This document shows positions 47,396 through 57,523 of a stretch of 64,000 nucleotides of DNA, piece after piece. This stretch comes from Pantoea sp. 1.19. GTDB taxonomy: Bacteria > Pseudomonadota > Gammaproteobacteria > Enterobacterales > Enterobacteriaceae. Each line of letters starts with the position of its first letter. Position 1 is the stretch's first letter. A program made the translations under genes and the position numbers. The DNA is taken from assembly GCF_001922585.1 (NCBI RefSeq), contig NZ_MRBS01000005.1:62001-126000 (forward strand), given 5' to 3'. The notes under the pieces were generated by a model. That model saw only the letters and a list, made by a program, of their open reading frames with translations. It was not told the origin of the DNA and made no database searches.

Positions 47396-48498
47396 TGGGG
47401 AGGCGGTTCTCCGGGATGTTGGTGGCGCTGCTGCTGAGCAGTAGCGCGCTGGCCGCCTGTGAGTGGCCGCTGTGGCAGAGTTTCAGCCGCGACTACATCA
47501 GCGCCGACGGACGGGTCATCGATCCCAGCGACGCGCGTGCGATAACCACCTCGGAAGGGCAGAGCTATGCGCTGTTCTTTGCGCTGGTGGCCAACGATCG
47601 TGAGACCTTTGACCGCGTGCTGGGGTGGACGGAAAACAATCTGGCTCAGGGCGATTTGACCGCCCATCTGCCGGCCTGGGTATGGGGAAAAAGCCCCGAC
47701 GGGCGCTGGCAGGTGTTGGACAGCAACTCCGCCTCTGACGCCGACTTATGGATTGCTTATTCGCTCCTGCAGGCCGCTCGTCTGTGGCAAAGCCGTCATT
47801 ATCAGGTGCTGGGAACCCTGCTTCTGAGCCGGATCGCCCGCGAAGAGGTAGCCGATATTCCCGGTGTCGGACCGACTCTGCTGCCGGGGCGAACCGGCTT
47901 TCAGCGCGCAGAGGAGTGGGACGTGAATCCCAGCTATGTGCCGCTGCAGCTGATCCGCAGCTTTGCCGCGCTGCCCGGGCCGTGGCGCGCGATGGGCAAC
48001 AGCGCGGTTACGCTGCTTACCGGCAGTGCTCCGCGGGGATTTTCCCCCGACTGGTACCGCTGGCGTCGCGACAAAGGCTGGGAGCCTGATGCGCAAAAAG
48101 GGCCGCGCGGCAGCTATGATGCCATACGCGTCTACTTGTGGGCGGGCATGCTGCACCCTGACGATCCGGCGCGCGCGGCCTTGCTGCAGCATTTCGCGCC
48201 GATGCGGGCGGAAACTGAACGCGCGGGCCAGCCGCCGGAGCGCGTAAACGTGCTGACCGGCGAGATGCAGAACCGCGGTCCGGTCGGTTTTTCCGCCGCG
48301 CTGCTGCCGTTTATGCAGGATTCGCCGGTGCAGGAGGCTTTGCGCCGGCAGGTCACTGCACAGTTACCCGGTAAGGATGCCTACTACAGTGCCGTATTAA
48401 CACTGTTTGGTCTGGGATGGGACCACCGACTCTACCGCTTTTCGCCGCAGGGGGCGTTACTCCCGGCCTGGAAGGAACAATGCGTAAACACACACTGA
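47395..48498 (+). CDS. bcsZ: periplasmic endo-1,4-glucanase BcsZ (GH8)
   Basis: A 367-residue family 8 cellulase that trims cellulose during export and limits or tunes its secretion. The signal peptide ends SSALA before ACEWPLW. The general acid is Glu54 in TTSEGQSYAL, and the base is Asp242 in SYDAIRVYLW; E. coli BcsZ has Glu55 and Asp243. LDSNSASDADLWIAY is another conserved block. The last 19 bases overlap the start of bcsC. Confidence 0.95.
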   Translation: MGRRFSGMLVALLLSSSALAACEWPLWQSFSRDYISADGRVIDPSDARAITTSEGQSYALFFALVANDRETFDRVLGWTENNLAQGDLTAHLPAWVWGKSPDGRWQVLDSNSASDADLWIAYSLLQAARLWQSRHYQVLGTLLLSRIAREEVADIPGVGPTLLPGRTGFQRAEEWDVNPSYVPLQLIRSFAALPGPWRAMGNSAVTLLTGSAPRGFSPDWYRWRRDKGWEPDAQKGPRGSYDAIRVYLWAGMLHPDDPARAALLQHFAPMRAETERAGQPPERVNVLTGEMQNRGPVGFSAALLPFMQDSPVQEALRRQVTAQLPGKDAYYSAVLTLFGLGWDHRLYRFSPQGALLPAWKEQCVNTH

Positions 48499-51400
48499 GT
48501 CTGCTGGCCCTGAGCATCGCCGGGGCGCTGTTCACGTCTCCCGCGCTGCGGGCGAAGGAGCATTCGCCGTTGGCTAACGCCGCTTCGCCGCAGCAGCTGC
48601 TGCTGCAGCAGGTACGCCAGGCTGAAGCAAGCAACCGCTACGATTTGGTCACGCAGGCGCTCTATCGCCTCGATAAAATCGATCCGGATAACCCCGAGGT
48701 GCTGGCGGCAAAAATTCGTCTTGCGCTTCATCAGGGCGAGAGTCAGAAAGCCCGCGATCTGATGGCAAGCCTGCGGCGCAGCGCGCCGAACGCCGATGCT
48801 ACCCGCGAAGCCGATGCCGCCATGCTGTTGGCGACGCCTGAGGGACGGGAAAAATGGCAGCAGGCGCGGCTACTGGCCACGGCCGGCCGCTTAGAAGCAG
48901 CGCGGGCGCAATACGATGCGCTGTTTAACGGTAACTTTCCCGGGGTTGACGTGGCGCTGGAGTACTGGCAGCTGGTCGCGCGGTTGCCCGGCGGTCAGCG
49001 CGAGGCGCAGCCGGCGCTGCAGGCGCTGGATAAGACCTATCCCGGTAACAGCGGGGTGCGGCTGGCGCTGGCAAGAATTGCGCTGAGCGAGAATAAACCG
49101 GACGAGGCGATCGGTCAGCTGAAGCGTGCGGCAGAGGTCCCGGCCGGACGCGATGAGGCGGCGGAGACCTGGCTGACAACCATTAAAGCCATGCCGGTCA
49201 GCGCGCAGAGCGTCGCGGCTCTGCAGCAGTATTTGCAAACCTTCACCCGCGGCGACGCGCGCGCGCGCGGCGACGCTGAGCTGCAGCGTCAGCAGGCGCA
49301 GCTGACCGATCCGGTTTGGCAGCAGCGCCAGCGCGGCCTGACGCTGATTGATCGCGGCGCCGGCGCGGCGGCGATCCCGGCCCTGCGCGCGGCCCTGCAG
49401 GCCAACCCGCATGATGGTGAATTGCTGGGCGCGATGGGCCAGGCGCTGGCGCGCACCGATCAGCGCGCGGCGGCTCAGGATTACTACCAGCGCGCCATCG
49501 CCGCGGATGCGCAGAGCTGGCGTATTGATAAGTGGCGTAGCCTGCAGGCCTCCAACCAGTACTGGCTGGCGATCGGGCAGGGCGATGCGGCCCTGAAGCG
49601 CGGCGATACCGCCGCGGCGCAGCAGCGCTATCAGCAGGCGCGGGCGCTGGATGGCCGCGACCCCTGGGCGGCGATCGGCCTTGGCGACGTGGCCCTGGCG
49701 CGCCATGACAGTGCGCGAGCGGAAACGTTCTACCGCCAGGCGCTGCGGCTGGAAGCGGATAATGCGACGGCGGTCAGGCGACTGGCGGCGCTCTATCAGC
49801 AGCAATCGCCCGAGCGGGCAATGGCCTTTATTAACGAGCTGCCCGCCGCGCAGCAGCGGACGCTGAGTACAACAGTGAAAAGCCTGCGCAGCGACGGCCT
49901 GCGTGCGCAAGCAGAGGCGCTGGCCCGGCAGGGTAGCTGGGCGCAGGCGGCGGCGCGCTATCGCCAGGCGCAGCAGGATAATCCGGACGATGTCTGGCTG
50001 AACTACCGACTGGCCGGTGCGCTTCGCCAGGCGGGGCAACCGGCTGAAGCCGATCGGGTGATGGCCGCGATGGCAACGCGGCGCGGGCAGGATGCGGAAT
50101 TTATCTACGCCTGGGGGCTCTATCTGTCCGGTTCCGATCGCGATGCGCAGGCGCTGCAACAGCTGCAGCGCCTGCCCAAAGCGCAGTGGACGCCCAACAT
50201 GCAGGAGTTGGCGACGCGACTGGAAGCCAATGCCCTGCTCGACCGGGCCAACGCGCTGCGGGACGCTGGCGATGAGGCAGGGGCCGGGGCGCTGCTGCGT
50301 CAGTCGCCGCCGACGCCGCGTATCCAGCTGACGCTGGCCGACTGGGCGCTGCAGCGCGGCGACGCCGAACGGGCGCTGGCCGGGTATCGCAGGGTGAAAG
50401 CCGGCGCGCCGCAGAATACGGATGCGCAGCTGGGGGAAGTGGAGGCGCTGATTGCCCTGCAGCGTCAGGCCGAGGCGCGTACCGCGCTGGCGGCGCTGCC
50501 GCCGTCGGTGGCGGCGGAGAGCCTGAACAGCGGTCGCCGGGTGGCCAACGCCTGGCAGAGTCTGGGCGACACTGAGCAGGCGCAGACGCGGTTTGCCAGT
50601 CTGAAAGCGCGCGCGCAGCCGCCGGCAGAGGCGCAGAGTCGGGCACTGGTCTGGCGGGACGCCGCGCGGCTCGAGCCGCCGCAGCTGGCGCGGGATGATT
50701 ATGCGCAGGCGATGGTAGCCAGCGGTATTGCGCCAACGCTGCCGACCGATGATGACGGCTATACGCGGCTGAGCCGCAATCAGCCCGGTGACGACTGGCT
50801 GAAGCGCAGTATTCGCAGCGATGCGGCGGCGCTGTATCGACGTCAGGAGACGACGGTAACGCTTGAGCAGGATTACTCGCGCAATAAAGGCACCGGCGGC
50901 TATTCCGACTTTACCGGCTGGACCACCATGCTGCAGGTGGATACCCCGCTGGCCGACGGCAAAAGCTTTTTTCGCGCCGACCGCGTGCAGCTGGACGCCG
51001 GACGCTTCTCGCCGGACGCCGACGGCAACTACAGCGCAAACTTTGGTACCTGCGATATCGTGGACTGCCGCAGCGGCTACCACCAGAAGACCGACGGCGT
51101 CAGCGTGGCGACCGGCTGGGCTAACGATCGCTGGTCTGCCGACATCGGTACCACGCCGATGGGCTTTGATGTCGTTGACTGGGTCGGCGGCGTAACCTGG
51201 AACAGTGATGTGCACAACGTTGGCGTGTCGCTGACGGCCTCACGCCGGCCGATCTCCAGCTCCATGCTCTCTTACGCCGGTGCAACCGATCCTAATACCG
51301 GACAAAAATGGGGCGGCGTGCGCGCCACCGGCGGGGGCCTTGGCCTCAGCTATGATCGCGGCGGCGACCACGGCGTGTGGGCCGATCTCAGCGCCCATCA

Positions 51401-52028
51401 GCTGACCGGTAAGAACGTGGCCGATAACCGCCGCGAGCGGCTGATGGCCGGTTACTACTACAAATGGATTAATGAAGATAACCGCCGCGCGACGATCGGC
51501 CTGAATACGATGCTTTGGCACTACCAGAAAGATCTGAGCGATTACTACTTCAGTCAGGGCGGCTACTATAGCCCGCAGCGTTACTTTTCGCTGGCCGTGC
51601 CGGTTAACTATCGCCAGCGTACCGACAACTGGTCGTTCGAGGTGGGCGGGTCGGTCTCCTGGTCACGTTCAAGAACCGATGCTTCCCCGGACTATCCGCG
51701 CACCGACTGGGTACCGGGCAACGTCATTGAGCAGCTGAATAATGCCGGGGTGGACAATCCGTTCGCCAGCCGGGATGCGCTGATTACGGCGATCAGTCAG
51801 CGCGGCAGCCGCGCCAGCAGCAGCAGTGGTGTCGGTTATACGGCCCACGCGTTGATTGAGCGCCGGGTCAGCAGCCACTGGACGGTTGGGCTCGGCATTG
51901 ATATTCAGCAGGCAAAAGATTACACCCCCAGCCACGGTTTGCTGTATGTCCGCTATTCGATGGCCGGCTGGCAGGGCGATCTGGATCTGCCCCCGCAGCC
52001 GCTGATTCCGTATGCTGACTTTAAGTAG
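48480..52028 (+). CDS. bcsC: cellulose export outer-membrane protein BcsC
   Basis: A 1182-residue protein with a signal peptide, a long periplasmic array of TPR-like helical repeats (about residues 40-790) and a C-terminal outer-membrane barrel (about 840-1182) through which cellulose leaves. Repeats such as GDTAAAQQRYQQARALD and GSWAQAAARYRQAQQDNPDD show the TPR pattern. The barrel holds RSIRSDAAALYRRQETTV and ends PLIPYADFK. It is slightly longer than E. coli BcsC (1157). The ATG at 48480 (MRKHTLSLL) is preceded by AAGGAA; the longer frame is bcsZ out of phase. The DNA is strikingly GC-rich and repetitive in the TPR part, which explains the long antisense open frame. Confidence 0.95.
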   Translation: MRKHTLSLLALSIAGALFTSPALRAKEHSPLANAASPQQLLLQQVRQAEASNRYDLVTQALYRLDKIDPDNPEVLAAKIRLALHQGESQKARDLMASLRRSAPNADATREADAAMLLATPEGREKWQQARLLATAGRLEAARAQYDALFNGNFPGVDVALEYWQLVARLPGGQREAQPALQALDKTYPGNSGVRLALARIALSENKPDEAIGQLKRAAEVPAGRDEAAETWLTTIKAMPVSAQSVAALQQYLQTFTRGDARARGDAELQRQQAQLTDPVWQQRQRGLTLIDRGAGAAAIPALRAALQANPHDGELLGAMGQALARTDQRAAAQDYYQRAIAADAQSWRIDKWRSLQASNQYWLAIGQGDAALKRGDTAAAQQRYQQARALDGRDPWAAIGLGDVALARHDSARAETFYRQALRLEADNATAVRRLAALYQQQSPERAMAFINELPAAQQRTLSTTVKSLRSDGLRAQAEALARQGSWAQAAARYRQAQQDNPDDVWLNYRLAGALRQAGQPAEADRVMAAMATRRGQDAEFIYAWGLYLSGSDRDAQALQQLQRLPKAQWTPNMQELATRLEANALLDRANALRDAGDEAGAGALLRQSPPTPRIQLTLADWALQRGDAERALAGYRRVKAGAPQNTDAQLGEVEALIALQRQAEARTALAALPPSVAAESLNSGRRVANAWQSLGDTEQAQTRFASLKARAQPPAEAQSRALVWRDAARLEPPQLARDDYAQAMVASGIAPTLPTDDDGYTRLSRNQPGDDWLKRSIRSDAAALYRRQETTVTLEQDYSRNKGTGGYSDFTGWTTMLQVDTPLADGKSFFRADRVQLDAGRFSPDADGNYSANFGTCDIVDCRSGYHQKTDGVSVATGWANDRWSADIGTTPMGFDVVDWVGGVTWNSDVHNVGVSLTASRRPISSSMLSYAGATDPNTGQKWGGVRATGGGLGLSYDRGGDHGVWADLSAHQLTGKNVADNRRERLMAGYYYKWINEDNRRATIGLNTMLWHYQKDLSDYYFSQGGYYSPQRYFSLAVPVNYRQRTDNWSFEVGGSVSWSRSRTDASPDYPRTDWVPGNVIEQLNNAGVDNPFASRDALITAISQRGSRASSSSGVGYTAHALIERRVSSHWTVGLGIDIQQAKDYTPSHGLLYVRYSMAGWQGDLDLPPQPLIPYADFK

Positions 52029-52079
52029 CGGCCAATTCTGAAAGCGAGAAGCGTGGGAATAAGATAGGATATACTTTCT

Positions 52080-52104
52080 CACGGACGGTCTGGCGCCGTC
52101 CGTG
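52080..52104 (+). terminator. hairpin between bcsC and pdeK
   Basis: Perfect 9-bp stem CACGGACGG / CCGTCCGTG with a 7-nt loop in the 111-bp gap. There is no T-tract after it, so partial read-through into pdeK is likely. Confidence 0.55.
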
Positions 52105-52139
52105 TGCCCATCCCCTTATTCCGCTTCAGGGAGTTCGCG

Positions 52140-54155
52140 TTGCGTGTCGTCAGTCGCTCGTTAACGATAAAACAGATGGCAACGGTGTCCGGTCTGGCGG
52201 TCATCGTCATTTCAATCTTTATCGTCATTCAGCTTTTTCACTTTGTGCAGCAGCGCAGAATGGACTACGCCACGCAAATGGAAAATATTGCTCACACGGT
52301 GCGCAAACCGCTATCGGAGGCAGTGCTAAAAGCCGATATTCCACAGGCGGAACGTATTCTCGCCTCGCTGAAGCCGGCCGGCATTCTCTCCCGCGCCGAC
52401 GTGGTGCTGCCGAACGCCTTTCAGGCGCTGCGCAGTGATTTCGCGTCAGAAAAAGCCGTGCCGCGGCTGGTCGCCCGACTGTTTGAACTGCCGGTGCAGA
52501 TCACCGTTCCGCTCTACTCGGTCGATCCGCCCAATCCGAAGCCGCTGGCCTATCTGGTCCTGCAGGCGGATTCATGGCGGGTCTACCAGTTTATCCTCAG
52601 CGCGTTGGCCACCATGGTGACGACTTATCTGCTGCTGGCGCTGATTCTTTCAGTGGCGATTGGCTGGTGCCTGAATCGACTGATGGTGCACCCGCTGCGA
52701 AAAATTGCCCGTGAACTGCAGGCGCTGCCGACGCATGCGGTGGCCGGTCATCAGCTACCGATGCCGCCGCTGCATCGCGATGATGAGCTGGGAATGCTGG
52801 TACGCAGCTACAACCGCAACCAGCAGGTGCTGGCGCGTTTGCACGCGGATTATGGTCGTCAGGCGACCCACTATCCGCTCAGTGAACTGCCAAACCGCAC
52901 GCTGTTTCTGGCGCTGCTCGAGCAGTATCTGGCCGGCAGCAGCGCGCTGGCGCCCTTCTCGGTGCTGGTAATACGTATCGACACTTTGCACGACGGCGGG
53001 ATGATGAACGACGTCCAGCGCGACGCGCTGCTGCTCACGCTGGTGGGGCGACTGCGCGGTACGCTGGATGCCAGTACCGTGCTGGCACAGCTTAATGACA
53101 CTGATTTTGCCGTGCTGGCGCGGCGCGCGGGCACGCCGTTTCGCGCCATGCAGCTGGCACGCGCGCTGCAGCATTTGCTGTCGCAGCCGCTGCCGCTGGA
53201 GGGGATTCGTCTGCGGCCGCGCGCCAGCATTGGCATTGCACAACGCGACGGCCAGAGTCTGAGCGCGGAGGCGCTGCTGCGGCGGGCGATATCGGCGATG
53301 ATGAGCGCCCGGCATCACAACGCGCAGCCCATTCTGTTTTTCGATCCGCAGCTGACCGAGCGGGCGCAAAACCGCCTGAATATTGAGCACAGTATTCTGA
53401 CCGCGCTGGAGCAGGAGCAGTTTGTCCTGTTTCTTCAGCCGCAGACGGACATGCGCGACGGCGCGCTGGTCGGCGCGGAGGCACTTCTGCGCATGCGGTT
53501 AGCCGACGGCAGCTATGGCCTGCCGGATGAATTTATCACCAACGCCGAAGAGACCAGTATGATGGGCGAGCTGGGACGCTGGGTGCTGGAAGAGTCCTGT
53601 CGGCTGCTGGCCGGCTGGCAGGCGCGCGGCATTACGCTGCCGCTCAGCGTCAACCTGTCGGCGCTGCAGCTGCGTGATACCGGTATGGTGGGGCATCTGC
53701 GCGAACTGCTGCAGCGCCATCGCATCCGGCCTGGCCAGCTGATTCTGGAACTGACCGAGACGGCGCAGGTGGGTGAGCCGCAGCAGGCGCTGGCGCTGCT
53801 GCAGGAGATTTGCGATGCCGGGGTAGCGATTGCCCTTGACGATTTCGGGATGGGGTATGCCAATCTGCACTGCCTGAGTCAGTTTAAGTCGCTGCCGATC
53901 AGCAAGCTAAAAATGGATCGCAGCTTCGTTGCCGCACTGCCAGAGGATGACTCGATGGTGCGCATCGTGGCGGCTATCGGCCACATCACCGGGCTGAGCG
54001 TGATTGCTGAAGGCGTTGAGTCTGCTGAGCAGCGCGACTGGCTGCTGGCGCGTGGCATCACCCTGGCACAGGGCTATTTCTATGCCCAACCGCTGAGCTG
54101 GCAGGCCTTCAACCTGCGTTATTTTCCCACCCGCAGTGACGAAGAGCCGGCGTAA
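52140..54155 (+). CDS. pdeK: c-di-GMP phosphodiesterase PdeK (YhjK)
   Basis: A 671-residue membrane protein with two helices (about 15-35 and 155-180) around a periplasmic part, then a HAMP-like linker, a degenerate GGDEF domain and an EAL domain (about 430-660). The EAL side looks active: GAEALLR, SVNLSALQL, ELTET, ALDDFGMGYANL, KLKMDRSFV and AEGVESAEQ. The GGDEF signature is replaced by NDTDFAVL. It should lower c-di-GMP near the Bcs synthase. The TTG at 52140 is chosen because it gives MRVVSRSLTIKQM as in E. coli YhjK and has AGGGAG before it; a GTG at 52104 is the alternative. Confidence 0.88.
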   Translation: MRVVSRSLTIKQMATVSGLAVIVISIFIVIQLFHFVQQRRMDYATQMENIAHTVRKPLSEAVLKADIPQAERILASLKPAGILSRADVVLPNAFQALRSDFASEKAVPRLVARLFELPVQITVPLYSVDPPNPKPLAYLVLQADSWRVYQFILSALATMVTTYLLLALILSVAIGWCLNRLMVHPLRKIARELQALPTHAVAGHQLPMPPLHRDDELGMLVRSYNRNQQVLARLHADYGRQATHYPLSELPNRTLFLALLEQYLAGSSALAPFSVLVIRIDTLHDGGMMNDVQRDALLLTLVGRLRGTLDASTVLAQLNDTDFAVLARRAGTPFRAMQLARALQHLLSQPLPLEGIRLRPRASIGIAQRDGQSLSAEALLRRAISAMMSARHHNAQPILFFDPQLTERAQNRLNIEHSILTALEQEQFVLFLQPQTDMRDGALVGAEALLRMRLADGSYGLPDEFITNAEETSMMGELGRWVLEESCRLLAGWQARGITLPLSVNLSALQLRDTGMVGHLRELLQRHRIRPGQLILELTETAQVGEPQQALALLQEICDAGVAIALDDFGMGYANLHCLSQFKSLPISKLKMDRSFVAALPEDDSMVRIVAAIGHITGLSVIAEGVESAEQRDWLLARGITLAQGYFYAQPLSWQAFNLRYFPTRSDEEPA

Positions 54156-54339
54156 GGCGGCTCTTAACAATAACTTTACTTTTAAAACCGTCAGCTGAAG
54201 CGTTTCAGTTCATGAATGCCGGCCTGACACCCGCTGACTAACTACTCTTCAGGTTATCACGGTGTTATTTTTTTTCCGTTACTGATGATAATTAAAGCGG
54301 CGTTAAGCCGTCCTTCTGTCGTGAGCGGGTACCCGTCAA

Positions 54340-55626
54340 ATGAAAACATCCATATTTAAGAGTCTGTACTTTCAGGTACTTGTTGCCATCGCGGCCGGTG
54401 TGCTGCTGGGGCACTTCTGGCCGGACCTCGGCGCGCAGATGAAGCCGCTGGGTGATGGATTTGTTAAATTGATCAAGATGATTATCGCCCCGGTGATTTT
54501 CTGTACCGTGGTGACCGGTATCGCCGGGATGGAGAGCATGAAGGCCGTTGGACGCACCGGTGCAGTGGCGCTGCTCTATTTCGAGGTGGTCAGCACTATC
54601 GCGCTGATCATCGGCCTGCTGGTGGTCAATATCATTCAGCCCGGCGCCGGCATGAACATCGATCCGGCCACGCTGGATGCGAAAGCGGTAGCGGTATACG
54701 CCCAGCAGGCCGAGCAGCAGGGCATCGTGGCGTTTCTGCTTGATGTCATCCCTTCCAGCGTCATTGGCGCCTTTGCCAGCGGCAATATTCTGCAGGTATT
54801 GCTGTTCGCCGTACTGTTTGGGTTTGCGCTGCACCGCCTGGGTGACAAAGGTACGCTGATCTTTAACGTTATCGACAGCTTCTCGCGGGTGATCTTCGGC
54901 ATCATCAATATGATCATGCGTCTGGCTCCGATCGGCGCATTTGGCGCCATGGCCTTCACCATTGGTAAATATGGCGTTGGCTCGCTGGTACAGCTCGGAC
55001 AGCTGATTATCTGTTTCTATATCACCTGCGTACTGTTTGTGGTTGTGGTGCTCGGGATTATCGCCCGGCTGGCTGGCTTTAATATCTTTAAGTTTATTAA
55101 CTATATCCGTGAAGAGCTGCTGATTGTGCTGGGTACCTCCTCTTCCGAGTCGGCGCTGCCGCGCATGCTCGACAAGATGGAGCGGCTGGGCTGTAAAAAA
55201 TCCGTGGTGGGGCTGGTGATTCCGACCGGCTATTCCTTCAATCTTGATGGCACCTCAATCTACCTGACCATGGCGGCGGTGTTCATTGCGCAGGCGACCA
55301 ACGCCCACATGGATATCTGGCATCAAATTACCCTGCTGGTGGTGCTGCTGCTCTCCTCCAAAGGGGCGGCCGGTGTAACCGGCAGCGGCTTTATCGTTCT
55401 CGCCGCCACCTTATCCGCCGTGGGGCACCTGCCGGTTGCCGGTCTGGCGCTGATCCTCGGGATTGATCGCTTTATGTCAGAAGCGCGTGCGCTGACCAAT
55501 CTGGTGGGCAACGGCGTCGCCACGGTCGTGGTCGCTCGCTGGGTGGGCGAACTGGATCATAAACAGATGAAAGCGACGCTGGACAATCCTTCTCAGGCGA
55601 AAAGCATCGCCGAAACGACGCATTAA
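54340..55626 (+). CDS. dctA: C4-dicarboxylate:proton symporter DctA
   Basis: A 428-residue inner-membrane symporter for succinate, fumarate, malate and aspartate, identical in length to E. coli DctA and very close to it. It belongs to the glutamate transporter fold. Visible landmarks are the serine-rich hairpin [28 protein letters not shown] and the second hairpin [19 protein letters not shown]. The ATG at 54340 gives [14 protein letters not shown]. The 184 bp upstream include an AT-rich run (about 54260-54290) suited for its promoter. A strong hairpin follows. Confidence 0.97.
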   Translation: MKTSIFKSLYFQVLVAIAAGVLLGHFWPDLGAQMKPLGDGFVKLIKMIIAPVIFCTVVTGIAGMESMKAVGRTGAVALLYFEVVSTIALIIGLLVVNIIQPGAGMNIDPATLDAKAVAVYAQQAEQQGIVAFLLDVIPSSVIGAFASGNILQVLLFAVLFGFALHRLGDKGTLIFNVIDSFSRVIFGIINMIMRLAPIGAFGAMAFTIGKYGVGSLVQLGQLIICFYITCVLFVVVVLGIIARLAGFNIFKFINYIREELLIVLGTSSSESALPRMLDKMERLGCKKSVVGLVIPTGYSFNLDGTSIYLTMAAVFIAQATNAHMDIWHQITLLVVLLLSSKGAAGVTGSGFIVLAATLSAVGHLPVAGLALILGIDRFMSEARALTNLVGNGVATVVVARWVGELDHKQMKATLDNPSQAKSIAETTH

Positions 55627-55651
55627 GTACTAAATCAAGAAATGTCAGCTT

Positions 55652-55690
55652 AAATGCCCGCTGCGACTTGCCCTCGCAGCGGGCATTTGC
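55652..55690 (+). terminator. dctA terminator
   Basis: Perfect 15-bp stem AAATGCCCGCTGCGA (55652-55666) / TCGCAGCGGGCATTT (55674-55688) with a 7-nt loop, 25 nt after the dctA stop. The A-run and T-run at its base make it usable in both directions. Confidence 0.85.
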
Positions 55691-55882
55691 ATAATAAGCC
55701 CCCTCAGTATTGCGCTCAGTGAACCTGGCACCGCGTTGCAGGCTGCTGATCGCGAACTATTTTCACCTGATGATGTGACATCCTTTAGGATTTGTGGTCT
55801 AACCCCCATTGGGGTTTGCCGCAGCGCGCCGCGCGGTGAGCATCGCACACTTTTTTTGCTTTTGTGATAACCGGGAGTTCAC

Positions 55883-57376
55883 ATGCAGGGCACCAGAATG
55901 CGTCTGTTAGTGGGGGGCTGGCTGCTGACCAGCATCAGCGGCGGCGTCCAGGCCGAAACACTGCAACCCGATCCGGCCTGGCAGCAGGGAAAGCTGGAGA
56001 ACGGTTTTAACTGGCAGGTGTTAACGACCCCGCAGCGCCCGAGTGACCGCATCGAACTGCGCTTACTGGTCAATACCGGCTCGCTGGTGGAAAGTGCCCA
56101 GCAGACCGGCTACAGCCACCTGCTACCGCGGCTGGCGCTGGTGCACAACGCACGTCTCGATCCCGCTCGCCAGCGTGCGCTCTGGCAGCAGGGCATTGAC
56201 CCCAGTCGCCCACTGCCGCCTGCCGTCACCTCCTATGACTTCACCCTCTACAATCTCAGCCTGCCGAATAACCGTCCCGAGTTGTTAAAAGAGGCGCTAA
56301 ACTGGCTGGCGGCCACCGCCGGCGATATGGATATCACGCCACAGACGGTAAATGCCGCCGTGGCGGCCAGCGACCCGGTGGCGACCTGGCCGGGTAATCC
56401 GCAGGATGTCTGGTGGCGCTACCGCCTGAAGGGCTCAACGCTGCTGGCGCACGATCCGGCTGAACCGCTGAAAGCCCCCGTCGACGCAGCCGGCGTGAAC
56501 GCGTTTTATCAGCAGTGGTACACCCCGGATAACATGACGCTGTTTGTAGTCGGCAACGTCGATGGCCGCGCGCTGACCGAGCAGATCGGCAAAACGTTTT
56601 CCGGTCTGAAGGGGAAACGGGAGACGCCGGCGGCGGTGCCCACGCTGTCACCTCTGCCACACCAGCCGATCAATCTGGTCAACAAAACGCTTCGTCAGGA
56701 TCGGCTGTCGCTGGTGTGGGACAGCGCCTGGCAGCCCATTCGCGAATCCCGGCATCTGCAGCGCTACTGGCAGAGCGACCTGGCGCGCGAAGCGCTGTTC
56801 TGGCATGTCCAGCGGGTGCTCAGCGACAGCAAAGCCCAGAACGTGCAGGTGGGCTTCGATTGCCGGGTGATCTATCAGCGGGCCCAGTGCACGATCAATC
56901 TGGACAGCGCCAACGCGGCGCTGCCGGGCAACCTGACGCTGATTGCCCGCGAGCTGGTGAACATTCGCGATAACGGGCTGCCGCAGGAGGAGTTTGATGC
57001 GCTGATGGCGCAAAAGACGAGCGAACTCAACAAGCTGTTTGCTACCTACGCCCGTACCGACACCGATGTGTTAATGAGCCAGCGGCTGCGCTCGCAGCAA
57101 AATGCGGTGGTGGATATTGCTCCGGAGCAGTATCAACAGCTGCGGCAGCAGTTTCTCAGCTCGCTGACGCTGGCAATGCTGAATCAGGAACTGCGGCAGC
57201 AGCTTTCGCAGGAGCTGACGATGGTGCTGATGCAGCCGGAGGGCGAGCCTGAGACTAACGTACGTCAGCTGCAGGCCGAGTGGGATAAAGTGATGACCCC
57301 GGCGGAAGTCGCGCCGGCGGCGTCTGGAGACGATTTGAAGCCCGAAGTATCAGACATTCCGACGCCCGCCTCCTGA
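55883..57376 (+). CDS. yhjJ: M16 peptidase-like protein YhjJ, inactive
   Basis: A 497-residue periplasmic protein of the M16 (pitrilysin) fold. E. coli YhjJ has 498. A signal peptide ends GGVQA before ETLQP. The zinc motif HxxEH expected after GSLVESAQQTGYS is replaced by HLLPR, so the protein should not be a protease; the same loss is seen in E. coli. Conserved blocks include WWRYRLKGSTLLAHDPAEPL and KGKRETPAAVPTLSPL. Its function is unknown. It stands alone between dctA and the fimbrial operon. Confidence 0.9.
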   Translation: MQGTRMRLLVGGWLLTSISGGVQAETLQPDPAWQQGKLENGFNWQVLTTPQRPSDRIELRLLVNTGSLVESAQQTGYSHLLPRLALVHNARLDPARQRALWQQGIDPSRPLPPAVTSYDFTLYNLSLPNNRPELLKEALNWLAATAGDMDITPQTVNAAVAASDPVATWPGNPQDVWWRYRLKGSTLLAHDPAEPLKAPVDAAGVNAFYQQWYTPDNMTLFVVGNVDGRALTEQIGKTFSGLKGKRETPAAVPTLSPLPHQPINLVNKTLRQDRLSLVWDSAWQPIRESRHLQRYWQSDLAREALFWHVQRVLSDSKAQNVQVGFDCRVIYQRAQCTINLDSANAALPGNLTLIARELVNIRDNGLPQEEFDALMAQKTSELNKLFATYARTDTDVLMSQRLRSQQNAVVDIAPEQYQQLRQQFLSSLTLAMLNQELRQQLSQELTMVLMQPEGEPETNVRQLQAEWDKVMTPAEVAPAASGDDLKPEVSDIPTPAS

Positions 57377-57387
57377 TTGCGCAACGT

Positions 57388-57412
57388 GCCGATCCGCCAT
57401 CGGCGGATCGGC
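57388..57412. terminator. hairpin between yhjJ and the fimbrial operon
   Basis: Perfect 11-bp stem GCCGATCCGCC / GGCGGATCGGC with a 3-nt loop between two convergent genes, without a T-tract. Confidence 0.55.
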
Positions 57413-57523
57413 AACCTGCTCCGCAGGTAGCATTAAAGCTGTGGCTCCCGTCCCCCCTGCGTATTCTGAACCGAGCCGCGCGACCCGTTTGCCACGCCGC
57501 GTCACCGGCGTGGCCAGTCAACC

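Noticed and set aside
48891-51215. 774-codon open frame on the minus strand
   Set aside because: It is antisense to bcsC. The GC-rich repeated TPR codons keep the opposite strand free of stops.
55883-57376. YhjJ as an active metalloprotease
   Set aside because: The HxxEH zinc motif is replaced by HLLPR.
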